NCBI GenBank assembly: GCA_020216625.1
Contig: JAIUYB010000193.1
Location: forward strand, 1-5,463
Source of the DNA: Desulfarculus sp.
Lineage (GTDB): Bacteria; Desulfobacterota; Desulfarculia; Desulfarculales; Desulfarculaceae
Reading direction: 5' to 3'
Length of the DNA: 5,463 bases
This document shows, one piece after another, positions 4,749 through 5,463 of the stretch (positions within the stretch are counted from its first letter, which is position 1; each line of letters opens with the position of its first letter). The translations under genes were made by a program, and so were the position numbers. The notes under the pieces are model-generated. The model was not told the DNA's origin and made no database searches. It saw nothing but the letters and a program-made list of their open reading frames with translations.

Positions 4749-5463
4749 TCAGGCCCGGTGCAACCAGAGGAAGAAGGCGAACTCGGCCTGAATGTAGAGG
4801 AAGGCCAGGATGGTCAGGACCGGGGCCCAGCGCCCGCGCAGCTCCCGCCAGACTCCGGCCGGGGAGGCCAGCAGGCGGGCCAGGGCCAGGCCGGCCAGGG
4901 GAAAGAGCAGCGGGACCACCGGGAAGTGGTAGGTGGGGGCGGCGAAGGCCAGCAGGTAGGGGGCCTGATAGCCCAGGGCCAGCAGCAGGGGCAGCGCAAA
5001 GTCCCGCCAGCCCCGACCGGCCAGGCCCAGGCCCAGCAGGGTCAGGAGCATCACCAGGACGTATCCCCCGGCCTCGCCAGCCAGCATCAACCCGGCCTTC
5101 CACGCCGGCCAGGAGCGCAGTTTGGCGGTCTCGGCCGAGAGCTGGTAGTCGAAGCCCCAGAAGGAACGCAGGCGGTTCAGGGTGCGCAGCAGGGTGGTTC
5201 CGGGGTTTTGGGCGATGTAGTTCAGGGCCTCGCGCCGCATGGCCTCCCGGGTCTCGGGCGCGTGGGGCCGCTGGCCATAGACTTGGCGCAGGTAGGCGGC
5301 CGTGTCCGGGGGCAAGGATTCCAGCTTTTGGCTGGCCAGGTGGCTGGTCTTGTAGAGCGGGGTGTGGGGGTTGTTGCCCAAAAAGAAATTGCGCTCGTTG
5401 TTGACCGAGAGCGTCCAGCCGGCCCCAGCTTGGTGGTTTAGCCAGAACACCGGCAAGAGCAGC
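4749..5463 (-). CDS. Family-39-like membrane glycosyltransferase, C-terminal part (partial)
   Basis: The frame enters from the right edge with no start: the first full codons are CTG CTC TTG, reading Leu-Leu-Leu into PVFWLNHQ, so the 5' end lies outside. About 237 residues are visible. Numbering from the TTG at 5456, an early soluble stretch contains FFLGNNPHTPLY (24-35) and REALNYIAQNPGTTLLRTLN (75-94). This pattern is typical of polytopic ArnT/PMT-type (GT39) glycosyltransferases: an N-rich loop, then a helix ending in a membrane-anchoring RLRSFW. Hydrophobic segments follow at about 121-147, 153-172, 177-197 and 211-232, with TYHFPVVPLLFPL (175-187) resembling the late conserved segment of the family. 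Such proteins move sugars from lipid-phosphate donors onto lipids, proteins or glycans at the periplasmic face. The catalytic acidic residues near the N-terminus are not in view, so donor and acceptor are unknown. A 173-nt gap with a terminator and a promoter separates it from the mutase operon. Confidence 0.68.
   Translation of the reverse strand, partial: LLLPVFWLNHQAGAGWTLSVNNERNFFLGNNPHTPLYKTSHLASQKLESLPPDTAAYLRQVYGQRPHAPETREAMRREALNYIAQNPGTTLLRTLNRLRSFWGFDYQLSAETAKLRSWPAWKAGLMLAGEAGGYVLVMLLTLLGLGLAGRGWRDFALPLLLALGYQAPYLLAFAAPTYHFPVVPLLFPLAGLALARLLASPAGVWRELRGRWAPVLTILAFLYIQAEFAFFLWLHRA

Noticed and set aside
4576..5103. An N-terminal extension of the regulator to 5103
   Set aside because: It would run through the promoter and the end of the upstream membrane gene in another frame and looks like shadow translation. 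The GntR domain begins right after the ATG at 4575.
4656..5441. A plus-strand open frame opposite the membrane glycosyltransferase
   Set aside because: Its Q-, G- and P-rich translation has no domain character, while the minus strand shows clear transmembrane segments and a family pattern.
1..5463. CRISPR array, tRNA or rRNA genes, insertion sequences
   Set aside because: I saw no regularly spaced direct repeats, no cloverleaf or rRNA-like stretch, and no transposase-like frame. Nearly all sequence is accounted for by the genes listed.

Overview
The window is 5463 bases of GC-rich DNA. Every gene I can support lies on the minus strand, so the map reads from right to left. High GC, a stand-alone two-subunit B12-dependent acyl-CoA mutase, a PaaK-type ligase and a GC-rich hairpin between genes suggest an anaerobic, acid-degrading bacterium, perhaps a Desulfobacterota (delta-proteobacterial) lineage. 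That placement is an impression from gene content; no marker gene is present.

Layout, in the direction of transcription. (1) 5463-4749: the C-terminal part of a membrane protein resembling family-39 (ArnT/PMT-type) glycosyltransferases, cut by the window edge and probably unrelated to what follows. (2) 4748-4576: an intergenic region with a candidate terminator for the upstream gene, a good sigma-70-type promoter, and a perfect 11-bp palindrome of the TGGT-N3-ACCA type over the -10/start region. (3) 4575-3838: a FadR-type GntR regulator with an FCD ligand domain. (4) 3851-2094: the large (catalytic) subunit of an acyl-CoA mutase of the methylmalonyl-CoA mutase family. (5) 2069-1674: its separate cobalamin-binding small subunit. 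(6) 1673-1512: a 162-base gap with a long nested inverted repeat and a possible attenuator. (7) 1511-111: a phenylacetate-CoA-ligase-like acyl-CoA ligase. (8) 114-1: the first 38 codons of an M24-family (Xaa-Pro peptidase/creatinase-like) protein, overlapping the ligase stop by ATGA.

Regulator, two mutase subunits, ligase and M24 protein look like one operon: 14-nt overlap, 24-nt gap, 162-nt structured gap, 4-nt overlap. A reasonable reading is that a carboxylic acid is activated to its CoA thioester by the ligase and its carbon skeleton is rearranged by the B12 mutase, with an acid or acyl-CoA releasing the regulator from its operator. The substrate is unknown.

The most interesting point is the mutase active site. 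Compared from memory with Propionibacterium methylmalonyl-CoA mutase, the Tyr89 position is Leu and the normally conserved His244 position is Asn, while the carboxylate-binding Arg207 is kept. This matches neither ordinary methylmalonyl-CoA mutase nor the isobutyryl- and 2-hydroxyisobutyryl-CoA mutases. The cobalamin-binding motifs of the small subunit are intact, so the enzyme is probably active on an unassigned acyl-CoA.
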